A DNA stretch of 64,000 nt from Zeugodacus cucurbitae (GCF_028554725.1 NC_071670.1:22934001-22998000); one strand, 5' to 3'. Counted from the first letter of the stretch, positions 10,505 to 21,732 are shown. Numbers and translations are program-made. The notes: generated from the sequence alone by a model not told the origin.

Positions 10505-12400
10505 CTTCTTCTTCTTCTTGACTGGCGTAGACAGCGCTTAAGCGGTTATAGCCGAGTCCACAACAGCGCGCCACGCATATTTCCTTTTGGCAGTTTGGCA
10601 ATTGGTAATAGGTAGGTCCTTCTCCACCTGGCCCTTCCATCGGAGTGGAGGCCTCCCACTTCCTCGGCTTCCACCAGCGGGTACTGCTTCGAAAACTTTC
10701 AGAGCTGGGGCACTTTCGTCCATTCGAACAACATGACTTAGCCAGCGTAGCCGCTGTCTTTTTATTCTCTGGACTATGTCTATGACGTCGAATAACACAT
10801 ACAGCTCATCATTCCATCGTCTGCGGTATATTCGCCGTTGCCAATGTTTAAGGGAATATAAATCTTCCACAAAACCTTTCTCTCGAAAACTCCCAGTGTC
10901 GCCTCATCGGATGTTGACAGCGTCCACGCTTCTGCACCATAAAGTAGGACGGGAATTATGACGGACTTGAAGTAGGAGCCAAGACACGAATGCGCTGACT
11001 GTTTGTTTGATGACTGGAGATATTTCGTCTTGTCCTCGTTGACCACCAGACCCTTTCGCTTCACTTCCTTATCCAAGCGGGAAAAAGCAGAACTAACGTC
11101 GCGGGTGTTGTTTCCAATGATATCAATATCGTCGGCGTACTCCAGTAGCTGTACACTCCTATAAAAAAATTTACCTTCTCTGATTAGCTCTGCGCGAGTC
11201 ACCTTGTCTGAAACCTCGTTTGGTATCGAACGGCTCGGAGAGGTCCTTTTCGATCCTAACGGAGCTTTTGGTGTTGCTCAACGTCAGCTTACTCAGCCGT
11301 ATTAGTTTTGCGGAGATACCAAATTCAGACATCGCGGCATAAAGGCACATCCTTTTCGTGCTGTCGAAAGCAGCTTTAAAATCGACAATTAGATGATGTG
11401 TGTCGATCCTCTTTTCACGAGTCTTCTCTCAAGATTTGACACATGGTGAATATCTGGTCAGTTGTTTATTTTCCAGGTCTAAAGCCACACTGATAAGGTC
11501 CAATCAGTTTGTTGACGGTGGGCCTTAGTCTTTCACACAGCACGCTCGATAGAACCTCATAAGCGATGTTATGGAGGCTTATCCCACGGTAGTTGGCTCA
11601 GATTGTGGGGTCTCCCTTTTTGTGGATTGGGCAGAGTACACTGAGATTCCAATCGTCGGGCATGCTTTCTTCTGACCACATTCCGCAAAGAAGCTGATGC
11701 ATGCACCTTATCAGCTCTTCGCCGCCATATTTGAATAGCTCAGCGGCAATCCATCGGCCCCCGCCGCCTTGTTGTTCTTCAAGCGGGTAATTGCTATTCT
11801 AATTTCTTCACGGTCGGGCAATGGAACATCGTCATCGATTGGGAATCGGGTTCGGCATCCCCTTGTGTTGCACTTTCACTGCCATTCAGCAGGCTGGAGA
11901 AGTGTTCCCTCCACAAACACAGTATACTCTGATCATCAAACACTAGATCACCTCTGGGGGTCCTACGGGTATGTGCTCCGGTCTTGAAACCTTCAGTTAG
12001 TCGTCGGATCAGCTTGTCAAGCTTATCATACTCACGCATTTCGGCCTATTTCTTTTTTATCTGCAAATGCGTCTCGCTTTCCTCTTCAGCTCTCGGTTTG
12101 TTTCCCATCCCGCTCGTGTTGCGGTCGATCGCAACATTGCGAGGTAGGCAGTATGTTTTCTCTCCACTGTGAGACGACAATCCTCATCATACCAGCTGTT
12201 TTTTTTTTACTTTTCCGAAAGCCAATGGTTTCGGTTGCAGCTGTACGTAAGGATTTTGATATGCCGTCCCACAGTTCCCTTATACCGAGATGCTGATGAG
12301 CGCTCTCAGAGAGCAGGAGTGCAAGTCGAGTAGAAAATCAATTGCAGCTTCTCGATGTCGAACCTTCCTTGTGTTTGTTGACGTGTACCACTATACTAAT
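10505..12400 (-). mobile_element. RTE-like LINE, copy a, 5'-truncated
   Basis: Non-LTR retrotransposon on the minus strand. The reverse transcriptase part is recognisable in pieces: WREHFSSLLNGSES (near 11890), the polymerase motif YADDIDIIGNN (near 11125), VVNEDKTKYL, and the C-terminal RRRWNDELYVLFD..RLRWLSHVVRMDE. Copies b and c share this sequence. The endonuclease domain is absent. The 3' end is a (GAA)n tail, seen on the plus strand as TTCTTCTTCTTC at 10506-10518, as in RTE-clade elements, whose 3' ends are short tandem repeats. Several frameshifts and stops. Clade assignment is from memory of motif style. Confidence 0.82.
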
Positions 12401-12477
12401 TTACTAAATAAAGTTATTGATGGCCTTGGCCGATTCTTTGCCGATTAATCGGCATCGGTATCGGTCGGACACTATTT

Positions 12478-12892
12478 TTAACCTAACCTTTGTATGGGAG
12501 GTGGGCGTGGTTATTATTCTATTTCAGCTATTTTCATGGTGTATGGTGGGGTGCGCAAGGGAACCGACTGCAGAAAGTTTGGTCATTATAGTTTTATTGG
12601 TTTCCGAGATATATACAAAAAACCACTTCCCCTAACAAATTACATCCAAATCTGACCCTTACTAGGACGATCCTTTGTATCAAATTTTACTTTTATAGCT
12701 TTATTTATGGCTTAGTTATGACACTTTATGTGTTTTCGGCTTTCACTATTTTGTGGGCGTGGCAATGTCTGATTTTGCCCATTTTCGAAAGCAACCTTCT
12801 CACGGTCCGAAGGAATATGTGTACCAAGTTTCGACAAGATATCTCAATTTTTAATCAAGTTGTCCGTTGCACGGAATAAACCTATAGCGTGC
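12478..12892 (-). repeat. INE-like dispersed repeat fragment
   Basis: Blocks CTTTGTATGGGAGGTGGGCG, GTGCCATAA-like TTATGACACTTTATGTG and TTTGTGGGCGTGGCA match 58705-59010 in the same orientation. Preceded at 12425-12475 by a CCGATTAATCGGC-type short palindrome. Confidence 0.72.
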
Positions 12893-12949
12893 AAAAAATA
12901 TAGTATACGAAAGCACATGAAAATTTTCTCGGATAATTGGAATCGCTTA

Positions 12950-13035
12950 ATAATATTGTTGAAAAAACGAATCTTCTAATCAACACTGTATAATATCAAC
13001 ACTGTATATTCTCGCAACAAAAGTTGCTAAGAGAG
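12950..13035 (+). repeat. 38-bp direct-repeat arm plus INE-like 5' hairpin
   Basis: ATTGTTGAAAAAAC.. to ..CAACACTGTATA (about 12956-12993) recurs in the same orientation at 16061-16099. It is followed by the INE-like 5' end, TTCTCGCAACAAAAGTTGC, at 13009. The host repeat resumes at 15832 after the nested insertions. Confidence 0.6.
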
Positions 13036-13400
13036 TACAGTTGATCTCCTTTTTACACGGTTTTTTTTTGCACGGTTTTTTTTTTACACGGTGTTTTTAT
13101 TTTAATTGTATACTTTTTTGCAATAAAATCAAAATTCCATCCGTCAATACGTCACAAATCCATTGCTGTTAATAGAATTTAATAAATTCTAAATTAGGTT
13201 TAAACTAAAAAATACAAATCTTAGATTCGAAAGCCATTGAAAAGGTTGCAACAATTTCAATACGTAAACAAATAAATGAAGCTGTATGAAGAAGTGAGAA
13301 AAAGAAGACACAGCGATAAATTACGGAACTTTGAAAATTATTATTTTTTACCATTCCCAGAATAGTTGTTGTTTGTTCCTTCTAACAGTAATATGTACAT

Positions 13401-15585
13401 TAGACTGGTCTTTTTTTGTATGGCAATTTTTTTTTGCAAAAAGAGTGTACCGCCCCCACAAATTTTTCCTTTTTATGCCAATAACGAAATTCCAAAATCT
13501 TAAACTGATTACCCTAGGTTAAGGCGTGGCACATGCACACTAAAGTGACTAAAACCGGTTTATATGGACTTTTCAAGAGACAAGGCACGAAAATATAAGT
13601 AAAATGTTTCATATATGTCTTTAGTATATTATTATATTGAAATTAACTTACATTTAATAATTAATATTCTCTATAATCATTTAAACTTAAGCGCAAATGT
13701 CTGATTTATTAATCTGCGGTATCATTAACAACATGTAAGTTTTTCACAATATTCATTCCTTTTTGAAATTCGGATTCATTGTGCCACTTGGATGGGTCAA
13801 GTTTTAGAAAGTTGGTTTGAATATTAAATCTTTCGAAAAAGCTCACTGTTTTTTTTGTTAACAAAATCTGAAATATTGTTTTGGATTAATTCATTCATGT
13901 TTGTTACTATTCTTTTATTCTCATTATTTTGTTCTTTTTTGAGATTTTCAACAATTTTTCTCTTTTCTCCAAGGTCTACAGCATTATACCTTTTCTGTTA
14001 GATTCCATTCCTTTAATAGTTCGAGTATGGCGTCTGTCTGTTCTTTGCCAGTACCAGCTGACAGGGCAGGTACTCCAAGTAGATGTTCAATGCCATCTAT
14101 CTGGTAATCTGGTAATCTGTCCACTTTTGCGTTTCCTGTGATTGACGGTAAAATTTTCCATCCCAATGTACCGTAATTTGATTTATATTGCTGTTTTTAA
14201 AATCCGTCATCAGTTTTGCAGCAGTTTCCGAACGAATTTGTTTACGGCAAAGCCGAATCGATGCCTTGCTGATTACCAATGTACTGATATCATGTTCCAA
14301 TGCTTCAGCCGCAGCTATCAGAATACGTACTGCGTCCCTACCGACTTTGCATTTGTCTAAGGTCGCAACAAGCTTTGAAGTGATAAAATGTTTCATTCCT
14401 CATTTTCTGTTTTTTTTTTTGTTGAAAGCTACAGTTAGCAGTTTGATCAGTATTATCATCACTGTCGTATACATCAATTAGTTCTTCAGTATTGTCACTC
14501 AAATCATTCGCTGTTAGGAATACTTGGAATTGTTCTTCACTCTGCTTTCCTTTTCGGATTACCTCTTTCTCAATACGAGTATTTCTTCGCTTTTCTTTTT
14601 CAAATAATAAACGATCGCATCCCACCATTGCACCAGGTCTACCTTCTTTACGTTGATTCTTCAAAAACTCTTTATCTTCTTCTATTTTAATTAAATCTAA
14701 CGCATTTCCGTGCGCAATGTCAAATAAGTTAAGCATTTTTTGAAGTGGTGTGCTGCGTTTGCAAGTTTTTTGCAGATTTTTCCATTCTTTATATAAGGCT
14801 TCAACTTTTTGAACACTTCTATCAATTTGGCGCACTGGAATACGGGCTTTATTCCAAAGAATTTCGGCCTCTTTGATAACCAGATACGCACTTGTTCACT
14901 TTACGCATGTTATAAAACAACACTGCCTTCCAATGGGCAAGTTTTGAGCCCATTGGAAGGCAGCTTAGATCCAACAATTTGGCTTTCGTCATATTCTAAT
15001 AAATAAATTTTTTCACTAGCTCTTGTGTCCATTTTGCAAATACAATCAATATCAATTCTCTTCAAAGCAATAATGTTGCTATGATTCAAAGCTCAAAATA
15101 AATACACTTCACTTTTTACACACTTTTAATTGCCACGTGGCCCAAAACTAACGGTATTGACCAGATGTTAACTTTTATTTAAATATATGTTTACAGAGTT
15201 GCCTTTTTGCGATTTTTTTAAAGGCTTATGTTTTAAAACTTTTATGCAAACAGTAACTGAGTATAGGAAAAAATACGGTAGCATTAATAAATTAGACCTT
15301 TGCGCTTAAGTTTAAATGATTATAAAGAATATTAATTATTAAATGTAAGTTAATTTCAATATAATAATATACTAAAGACATATATGAAACATTTTACTTA
15401 TATTTTCGTGCCTTGTCTCTTGAAAAGTCCATATAAACCGGTTTTAGCCACTTTAGTGGGCATGTGCCACGCCTTAACCTAGGGCAATCAGTTTAAGATT
15501 TTGGAATTTCGTTATTGGCATAAAAAGGAAAAATTTGCGGGGGCGGTACACTCTTTTTGCAAAAAAAAAAATTAAGTCCGGTCTA
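13401..15585 (-). mobile_element. Long-TIR DNA transposon with about 315-bp arms, unassigned superfamily
   Basis: Bases 13401-13718 and 15270-15585 are inverted copies of each other, nearly identical over about 315 bp; both contain the blocks AAAAGAGTGTACCGCCCCC and GCGTGGCACATGC (one mismatch class each). ATGTACAT flanks both ends (13393-13400 and 15586-15593) and reads as an 8-bp, self-complementary target duplication. The 1.5-kb interior carries a degraded minus-strand protein (13720-14891). An 8-bp duplication fits hAT or Mutator-like elements, but the TAGAC ends are not a clean hAT match. Nested in the pogo-like MITE. Confidence 0.8.
13720..14891 (-). pseudogene. Transposase-like protein of the long-TIR element, core deleted
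   Basis: Reading down the minus strand: an N-terminal basic region (EWKNLQKTCKRSTPLQKML, RLLFEKEKRRNTRIEKEV), an acidic linker near 14470, then KLVATLDKCKVGRDAV..LIAAAEALEHD, ITVHWDGKFY and LLGVPALSAGTGKEQ, ending LLKEWNLTEKV near 13985. A later piece, SFFERFNIQTNFLKLDPSKW..NIVKNLHVVNDTA (about 13850-13725), resembles the C-terminus of the same kind of protein. I recall similar uncharacterised proteins as multicopy genes in aphids and flies, probably transposases. The part between WNLTEKV and the C-terminal block, where a catalytic core would be, is missing, and there are frameshifts. I cannot name the superfamily. Confidence 0.6.
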
Positions 15586-15831
15586 ATGTACATACATATA
15601 ATACCAGAAAAGTCTATAACAACAACAACAGTGAAAATTCTCACTGTACGAATAGATAGAATTTCATGTAAAATTAGATTTTTTTACACGTTTTCTATTT
15701 TTTGCACGATTTTTTTCTTAAATTGGTCCCAATAGTGAGTTTTATATAAAAATTTGATTTTTTTTGCACGGTTTTTTTTACACGAGTAATTTACTGTCCC
15801 AGTTAACCGTGCAAAAAGGAGATCAACTGTA

Positions 15832-15995
15832 TTATAGTTTTGTTCACATAACGGTTGTATGTAAGCCATAAAATTTAACGAGTTAGATATAGGGTTACAT
15901 ATATCAAAATAATCAGGATGACGAGACGAGTAAAAATCCGAATGTCTGTCTGTCCGTCTGTCTCGTCTCGGTTAATTGTTTTTCCCGCTTAGTTG
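15832..15995 (+). repeat. INE-like dispersed repeat, 5' part after the nested insertions
   Basis: Continues the hairpin interrupted at 13035: TTATAGTTTTGTTCACATAACGG, GAGTTAGATATAGGGTT, then TGTCTGTCTGTCCGTCTGTC. The rest of the repeat is absent. Confidence 0.8.
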
Positions 15996-16464
15996 GTTCA
16001 AAATATATGTCATCAAAACTCATTTTCCTTTTAAATTTCCCCGGTTAATTCCACATTATATTGTTGAAAAAAAACAAATATTCTAATCAACACTGTATAT
16101 ATTTTATAATATATTTGATTAACAAATATATATATGTACAAATGTACATAAATAGATTGATAGATACCTATGTATGTAAGTACATAAAATTGTTATGGTT
16201 AAAAATAGTCAAATATTTGAAAAACTTTATGTGCACATACATACGTTAAGAGGTGAAAAGGTGAGTATATTTACATTTTTTTTAATGTATACTCACATGT
16301 ATTTCATTCAGCATATTAAAGATACATATTTAAACAGTATTTTGTGAAATTTATATTTACAATTTCGAAAGCTTAGCCGTTGGTACCTCATCTTCCATGA
16401 AGCTTCCAAAAAAAGGTTCTTGCCGTGGATATCATAACTCATTATTGGTTCATCTAACTCTATG
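15996..16464. other. AT-rich stretch without a gene
   Basis: Contains the second arm of the 38-bp direct repeat (about 16061-16099; first arm at 12956). Nothing else recognised. Confidence 0.4.
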
Positions 16465-16572
16465 GTTCTATGACTCTATATCTAACTCTTTTAGCTTTAG
16501 GTGTTACAAACAACCGTTATGTGAACAAAACTATAATACTCTCTTTAACAACTATTGTTGCGAGAGAATAAA
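16465..16572 (-). repeat. INE-like repeat terminal fragment
   Basis: GTTACAAACAACCGTTATG, then AACTATAATACTCTCTTTAAC and TTGCGAGAG: the 5' hairpin end in inverted orientation, directly followed by a Harbinger-type MITE fragment. Confidence 0.75.
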
Positions 16573-16935
16573 AATAATTAATTTTAGTTTCACCATTTGA
16601 CTTAATTTTTATTTAAATGGTCACGCTTTGCCATTTAAATATTATTTAAATACTGTCATATGTAACCATGGTTACGCTTTTCTATCAGCTGAATTCCCAT
16701 TTGTTTACCATTTTGACGAAGAGCAGAGAACGAACGATCTCTGCGAAGAGATACAATTTATTTGTTTACATAAATCAGCTGTTTTTCTTACTAACATCCC
16801 TGCCTTATAATTTTTTGGGTGCCAAATATCAATAATGGTGAAACGCAGGAAGCTTAAGTGCAAAGTTAAATAAAAATTAAAATTAAAATTAAATGCAACT
16901 TAATTTTCAATTAAAAAGTTTCGTGAAACCGGCTG
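16573..16935. mobile_element. Harbinger-type MITE, left-truncated copy
   Basis: Same sequence as the complete MITE at 35392-35754 (shared blocks CACCATTTGACTTAATTTTT, AACATCCCTGCCTT). The right inverted repeat, GAAACCGGCTG, ends at 16935 and is followed by TAA. The left terminus with CAGCCGG is missing. Confidence 0.8.
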
Positions 16936-17149
16936 TAAGACTCATTTCCACCAAACCAAAAAAAAACTCATAGTATTTCTACACTTACAGCGCCGTCAAT
17001 TTAGGACTCAAATGAGTGTATGGTAACAATTTGATTTTACTCATTTGTTCATTGGTCACTATGAAAATAAACTTGAATGAGTTTGAAAAGAAAATATGTA
17101 CATACATACATACATAAGTAAATGTTCATTTCTTAATAAACATTGATTA
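16936..17149. other. Short unexplained interval
   Basis: Nothing recognised apart from a CATA-rich microsatellite near 17098-17115. Confidence 0.3.
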
Positions 17150-17231
17150 TCGTTGAAATCTATTTTTTTTTTGTTTCGATTATCCGAATGCCTATCGACA
17201 ACAATTAGTCCAGTTAATCGAGTTTCTACTG
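17150..17231. mobile_element. Tigger/pogo-like terminal fragment
   Basis: Read inverted, the end is CAGTAGAAACTCGATTAAC, preceded by TA (17232-17233 on the plus strand), close to the classic Tigger terminus. No matching left end was found, so only a piece survives. Confidence 0.5.
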
Positions 17232-17334
17232 TAATACAAATACCATTGCAACCATTCGTACAAAACATGAAGAGCCCATTTATTCAATGTTATAACCTTA
17301 ATGTTATAGCAAATTTTGTTAAAAATTAAATGAA

Positions 17335-17765
17335 AGAACTTTTACGTAATGGCATCATTAGGCCCTCTAGATCTCCCTAAAACAATTCAATTTTCACCAT
17401 ATTGAACTAGCAGAACGCGATAGGGAAAAACAGCTTTTTTGTAAACAATGTAAAGTAGGAGTTTAGTATAAAAAATATGCCTAGCATATTCCAGAGTGCT
17501 ATAGACGACGACCTTAGGGAACAAATAAGTAAAAGAACAAAGAAGCAAAAGAACAACATATTGAAAACGTAAACCGGATTTTAAAAAGCCAATTAAAGCT
17601 AATATGAGAGTATCATTAAAAAAACGAAATCGAATACCCTGGGTTTATTGTGTCAAGAGGAGGCATTAAAACATGTCAAGATACATACAATGTTAAACTT
17701 CGCAGCCCCCGAAAATTTATTCAGTCTAAGGTAATTTTTAGTACTAGCAATCTGTTTGGGGGTTG
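17335..17765 (+). pseudogene. Ty3/gypsy reverse transcriptase fossil
   Basis: Shifting among the three frames gives the order of gypsy RT blocks: ELLRNGIIRPSRSP at 17339, ELAERDRE near 17410, PSIFQSAIDDDLREQI near 17480, GFIVSRGGIKT near 17640 and FAAPENLFSLR near 17700. The YVDD catalytic motif is not visible and would fall where the sequence is scrambled (17530-17580). Stops and frameshifts are frequent. An old isolated fragment, not obviously the same family as the 37-57 kb elements. Confidence 0.75.
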
Positions 17766-18060
17766 GTGTCATATGTAGAAGTTCACGCAAGAGAGGAAAG
17801 CTTCTGTTTGCCATTCACTTGGGAGTGGCCAGGAACGATTCTTTGCATATGACCCAAGCAGCTCACGACTTCCGGTTTTAGACCAAGTATCCCCTGGGTA
17901 GCCACAGACATCCGTTTGGAGACGAGCTAAAGTCAGAAGGCGAAGTCAGAAGATGTTCCATTGCCCGACCATAAAGAAATTCGAACAGCAATTACCCGCT
18001 TGAAGAACAATAAACGTCGGGGCTGATGGTTTGCCGGCCGAGCTGTTCAAACATCTCTAA
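17766..18060 (+). mobile_element. RTE-like LINE fossil, internally deleted
   Basis: The 5' part contains CATATGTAGAAG, which also occurs at the 5' end of RTE copy c (39229). It then jumps to the reverse transcriptase segment: PLPDHKEIRTAITRL at 17960-18005 and a LPAELFK-like block near 18035. Most of the element is missing. Confidence 0.65.
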
Positions 18061-18074
18061 TGTCTCTAATGTCT

Positions 18075-18357
18075 TAAAATCAGGTCATAACTTCTCCTCG
18101 CTCCCATATACCTGATTATAGGTTTTTCAAAATTTTGGTGGCCTTTATACCTTATAAACCGATTAATACATTTGTGCCAAATATTAGCTAAATTGAGTGA
18201 GCGCATAGTTTTAGGATATAGTGTCCATTTTTGGTGAAAATGAGTGAAATCGGTTCAAGAATTACCTCAACACTCAAAATCTATTTATGATAATTTTCGT
18301 TATTCTATTGGACTTTATGCCGAATATATGGTCAAATTGTGTTATCTTATAGGCTAG
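18075..18357 (+). repeat. INE-like repeat fragment, diverged
   Basis: Inverted relative to 6370-6660, with matching blocks such as GGACTTTATGCCGAATATATG and GAAATCGGTTCAAGAATTA-like sequence. Confidence 0.55.
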
Positions 18358-19408
18358 ACAGACGGCAGAGTTAATTCAGATTAACTGCGCTTTTAAATAG
18401 TTCCAAATATGTAGGTGACAAACGGCAGCAAAGCGAGTTATAAACTCCCATAAACAGCTGATTGGCAATAATATTTTTATTTTGGTAAAATAAAATTGGA
18501 TAGAAAGCAAATATTGCGGTTGTTAGCCGCACAATTAGTACAAAATCACTAATTAGTAAAGAAATATACATAAATACGTTATTATTATAATTTCCATTTT
18601 TGAAAAAATTAACTATATCATTGCATGCGGATGTTTTTGTTTACATTTAATTGAAAAACAGCTGTCAGTATTGCATATTTTCATTCACAATAGGTTAAAA
18701 GCGGCCATGTTTAACAATGTTGTCAACGAAAATGCCACAAACTATCACTAAATCTCTAAAATTTTGAGGATTAAATGGGAGTTAGCAAACGGAGTTAACT
18801 GAGATAACTCTCGAATTAACCCCGATTAAAGCAACTGCACCCGAACTTTTATTTGTTTTGAAAAACAAGCTCTGCTTTTTGATCATATTAGCAACAACTA
18901 CTTTTTCTAGCGCACACCTGTAACAAAAGCTCAACGGGAGCATTACAGCAAAACAAACGAATGTCAAATTTCTTTTATACAGCATAATCACTAATCTGAA
19001 GGCCAGGTTTTTTATTAATTTATCTCAAAATTCGTTCAAACAGTCATTGATGTTCCAAGGTTTTCTGTTAAACTAGCTTATAGTTTTTGAAAGATATTTT
19101 TGTTGAGAAGAAAATTTTCTTCGAATTTTATTCATTTCATTCATAAATTTTATGTTACATGTATATAGATTTCTAATATTAACCTATTTATGTATATTTT
19201 TTTAATAATTAGTGAGTTTTTACTAACAGCTAACAACCCCAATGTTTGGTTTCTATCCAATTTTATTACAATAAACTGAAAATATTTATGATTAACAATA
19301 AGCTGTTTAAGAGGGTTTCTAAGTCGCTTTGTTGTCGTCTGTCACCTACATATTTGGATCTGATTAAGTGCGGAGTTAATAGGGATTAACGCTGCCGTCT
19401 GTCAAGGT
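18358..19408. mobile_element. About 1.05-kb foldback MITE with roughly 200-bp TIRs
   Basis: The ends GACAGACGGCAG (left, from 18358) and CTGCCGTCTGTC (right, to about 19404) open inverted arms of roughly 200 bp. Shared blocks are CCAAATATGTAGGTGACA, ATAAAATTGGATAGAAA and CACTAATTA. The arms look about 75 percent alike by eye, so the copy is old. There is no coding capacity inside. The target duplication could not be fixed. Confidence 0.72.
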
Positions 19409-20552
19409 AGTGTTTAGTTCTGATCATTTATGTCTGTTTGTAGCATAATTCCTATTCCCTCATGCTTTGGTGTATTTTATTTTTCGAAGTGGTTAGTTTT
19501 GAATGTTCCCTTATAATTTAGCACTCAAAACGTTTCAAGTTGACTTCGTTAACTTTCTATACATAGCATAAGGAGAGGTGACCGATGAACCACATTTTAG
19601 TAACCAATAATAATAACCAAAAAAATTATATATATTTATTTTCTGTGACAAATGGCTAACAATGGAAATGATGAAACAAATAAAGTAAATATTCACCTCT
19701 TTTCCTGATGCTAAAACCAAAGTATCCAATCGGGGAACATAAGCATTAATTATTGATAACCGTTAGTCCTTCTCATAACTATCTTTTGGTCGTCTTGTAG
19801 AGGCAGTTTTTTGTAAGGAGTTGTAAACTCGATTAATAAAGTAGAAATAAATTCATGTAGTAAATCCGTTATGATTGGTATATAACACACAAGTATCCTC
19901 ACAAATAACACAGGAATTGTTTACAGTTGAAAGAGCAAGAAGCACGTATTTCAGGACAGTTAACATACTATATATGTATGAAAATTATAACCCAATTATA
20001 ACGAAACCTATAATATTTAACTTCACCACAATTAAACTAGTGTAACAATCAAACTAAAATGTTCTCTTAATCATGCGCAATAGTGTTGAACAATTTTCTT
20101 TGGTGAAAAAAAAACTTAAATCTGCACAAAAAAATGTTTTTTACCACTTCATTTCCTTGCCTTATGTTTTATTTAATCAATTATAATATTTATCAAGTAA
20201 GCGGCGATAGAATTTTTAATGAGATATCCGCATACTCCATTACATGGATTAAACTTGATAACTTTGTTGTTGCTTCCCCATGAAAAATTTTTGACAAGCG
20301 AGCAGAGAGGTGATAAAACGATTACACCCACGATGCCGTTTTGGTCCAAATGTGGTAAATTTTTTCTCCCTTGGTCCATCACTTTGTGAAATGGTCCATT
20401 TTGAATACAATACTTCAGGAAATTTACTTAATGCAATAATTGAACAGGGTTTTTTCATTATCGCTACAATAATGTTCAGTGGCATGTTCATTAAAGATAG
20501 CAATCGAATTCATCTTCCTGCTGCTCATCGAAATTTTATTAGTGATTACTAG
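19409..20552. other. Gene-free stretch
   Basis: AT-rich with short open frames on both strands (for example 20249-20503 minus) that resemble nothing I know and overlap each other. The last 300 bp may belong to the hAT fossil that follows. Confidence 0.35.
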
Positions 20553-20906
20553 GTGAATAAACGAAAATTTCGGCCAGAATGGCTAGGCCAGTTTGACTGG
20601 CAGTAGAGTGAAGATGGTGCAGCATATTGTATTACATGTGATAAAGCATTGCAGAACTATTTCGCACATCTCTCTCGACATGCTACCAATCAAATTCACC
20701 GCCATGCTGAATTAACACTGGTCATGTTTATGCTTTTCCCCAATCTGCCGATTCGATTTTTGACTTTTTACCCGATTTACTAAGTGAGTGTTGCCCAGAT
20801 AGAAATTTTACAAAAGGTATAAAATGCCGCAGAATTAAGTCAGCAGTGTTGACAGATGAACGAAGTAAAAAAGCTATAAAGGGCATTGTGAGCGATTTAT
20901 GACGGT
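20553..20906 (+). pseudogene. hAT-like transposase fossil, N-terminal part
   Basis: Plus-strand reading gives KRKFRPEWLGQFDW, then DGAAYCITCDKAL..HLSRHATNQIHRHAE, a BED-like zinc finger (C-x2-C ... H-x5-H). After a frame change come SIFDFLPDLLSECCPD, KCRRIKSAVLTDERSKKAI and IVSDL. This is the layout of hAT transposases with an N-terminal DNA-binding finger. In-frame stops occur (after DW, after SDL). The reading breaks near 20906 and resumes at about 23770 after two inserted elements. Confidence 0.55.
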
Positions 20907-21168
20907 ATTCTGCAAGCAGTCTCAAGTCTCTAATCGAGACGAATTTGTGGTGTAATCTCTATAGTGACTTTTTGGTATTTTGCCGTTTTTGCCTTATCTC
21001 TAGTTGAGCAATATCAGTCTCTAATTTGTTATGTGCTTTAAAACAGGTCACAGAAAAACAAGAGTACAATAATGGATGATGAAATTGGCCTAATATATAT
21101 TAATATATGTAGTATAATGAAAAAAAAACGGAAGGAAGAAGAGAGATAACGTATTAATATTTGTAATT

Positions 21169-21320
21169 TTGCAACAATGGAGCACAAAGTGCTTATCTTT
21201 TGTACCATTCCTAGTTGCAATCTGGCTATTTTGCGCAACAAGGAAAATCCCTTTTTATATGAACAAAATACACTTAAGAAATTCTTTCCATTTCCAAAAT
21301 ACAAATATGTATGTATATAC
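21169..21320 (+). pseudogene. Possible THAP-like exon
   Basis: The frame starting at 21172 reads MEHKVLIFCTIPSCNLAI and then ..NTLKKFFPFPKYK. The CTIPSC..FFPFPK pattern vaguely recalls a THAP finger (C-x2-4-C and an F.FP block). No downstream exon found. Weak call. Confidence 0.22.
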
Positions 21321-21389
21321 ATATATATATCCAAAATCCAAAATATATATTAATCTAAAAATAATGACATTTGTATTTTTTTACAATTA

Positions 21390-21730
21390 TAGTAATCCCC
21401 GCTTAAGTGCCCCTTCTTAACATGCAAGACATTTGAGGCACCTAAGCGGGAAAGGCACTTAAATAAATTCCGCTTAAGTACCTCGAAGTACTTACCAAGC
21501 TTTTTCTCAAATACTTCCATCTTATATTTTTTCTTTTAGAATGAAAGTCACATTCATTTCTTATTAATAAGAAAAATACTTATTAATAACAATAAATATG
21601 GAAAACAAACATTACAAAACTATGTATGTGTTTCCTTTTGACAATTCTCAGCTCATGTAATTTTATATGTAAATTTACAAAAAAAAAACAACTATGCGGG
21701 GGATAACGACAACTTAAGCGGGGATCACTG
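21390..21730. mobile_element. pogo-like MITE, 341 bp
   Basis: Ends TAGTAATCCCCGCTTAAGT and the inverse of CAGTGATCCCCGCTTAAGT match at 17 of 19 positions. TA flanks both sides (21388-21389, 21731-21732). A further internal GCTTAAGTACC block lies near 21471. It has no coding capacity. It sits inside the interrupted hAT fossil. Confidence 0.82.
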
Positions 21731-21732
21731 TA

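Larger units (their letters stand above)
13038..15829. mobile_element. pogo-like MITE, split by a nested element
   Basis: Ends are CAGTTGATCTCCTTTTTAC (left) and the inverse of CAGTTGATCTCCTTTTTGC (right), each flanked by TA (13036-13037 and 15830-15831). CAG-initial ends with TA duplication suit the pogo/Tigger branch of Tc1-mariner. Further copies of a CACGG motif with T-runs follow each end. Without the nested 2.2-kb element it is only about 600 bp and encodes nothing. The interrupted host is the INE-like repeat: GAGAG-TA on the left and TA-TTATAG on the right join into the standard hairpin sequence. Confidence 0.82.

Noticed and set aside
14188..14481. 97-residue plus-strand frame
   Set aside because: Opposite strand of the transposase-like protein of the long-TIR element.
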